A stretch of DNA of 64,000 nt from positions 12,223,228 through 12,287,227 of the forward strand of contig NC_083563.1 of NCBI RefSeq assembly GCF_019925205.1. The letters are read 5' to 3'. The position numbers were made by a program, and so were the translations under genes. This DNA comes from Metopolophium dirhodum (Eukaryota; Arthropoda; Insecta; Hemiptera; Aphididae). Positions 63,741 through 64,000 of the stretch are shown in pieces (position 1 is the first letter of the stretch; every line of letters starts with the position of its first letter). Under the pieces are notes generated by a model. That model was not told the origin of the DNA and made no database searches. It saw only the letters and a list, made by a program, of their open reading frames with translations.

Positions 63741-64000
63741 GTCAAAAATACAATAGTGGTGACATCTGTCCAGAAAAAAATAAACAAAATAATAAAATAA
63801 AAACGACGGGTTGCACTCCAGGATGAGTGCCGGCAGAAGTGAAATTTGAATATTAACGCTGTGCATTTTTGATATTCTGGAATGGTTATGTAATAATTTT
63901 GCACGAATTGCATTTTATCATTATAAAAGTACTATAATTTTTTTGGTAAAATTCAATATTCATTTATTGCGCTATAATTAATTATTAAATTTTTTTTTTT

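Overview
This window looks like nuclear DNA from an aphid, most likely a macrosiphine relative of the pea aphid. The evidence is the very high A+T content, the long AT-only runs, and a motif around 'aggtacctat' that recurs along the whole window (near 12155, 16918, 18840, 21091, 21797, 23032, 31738, 39990, 48000, 52446). Short exons carry eukaryotic GT-AG splice signals, and many decayed transposable elements are present. I see no bacterial operon, phage, plasmid, rRNA gene, CRISPR array or intact tRNA. Nearly all long open frames are chance products of microsatellites or GC-rich patches.

Layout. (1) 1-29 kb is gene-poor, with CpG-bearing patches, AT repeats and microsatellites. It holds one convincing protein-coding exon, on the minus strand at 19241-19413, with a probable start codon, a good acceptor and a good donor. 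A CpG-rich patch at about 27.0-27.56 kb ends in a minus-strand donor and may be the promoter and 5' UTR exon of the same gene. The rest of that gene would lie to the left, beyond the window. A TATA-type promoter with a 15-codon exon ending in a donor is possible on the plus strand near 25.99-26.11 kb. (2) 29-41 kb is AT-rich with miniature transposons: a pogo-like MITE at 30083-30232 and a hAT MITE with an 8-bp target duplication at 31174-31501. It also has a non-LTR retrotransposon 3' end near 35.3-35.65 kb and a tRNA-Ser-like SINE at about 37.08 kb. (3) 41-50 kb carries remnants of at least two, probably three, copies of a small secreted-protein gene on the minus strand. The right copy (48099-49454) keeps three in-phase exons with intact splice sites and one in-frame stop. 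The left copy (41830-42612) is more decayed, and a third remnant is near 41.15 kb. The 5' flank of the left copy is split by about 3.9 kb of foreign-looking DNA: a 1.9-kb GC-rich island followed by about 1.2 kb of 21-bp minisatellite.

(4) 51.5-57.6 kb is a plus-strand array of four related exon-like modules plus one well-formed 41-codon exon (57422-57544). The frames are mostly broken, so this is either a decaying duplicated gene or a gene made of very small exons. (5) 57.8-64 kb is repeat-rich. It holds two facing copies of one non-LTR retrotransposon tail that form a long inverted repeat, a 135-bp MITE, a minisatellite of about 137-bp period, and copies of a dispersed repeat.

No pathway or operon can be reconstructed. 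The strongest new observations are the secreted-protein pseudogene family, the GC-island plus minisatellite insertion beside it, and the duplicated small-exon array. All comparisons were made by eye within this window; no database search was possible.
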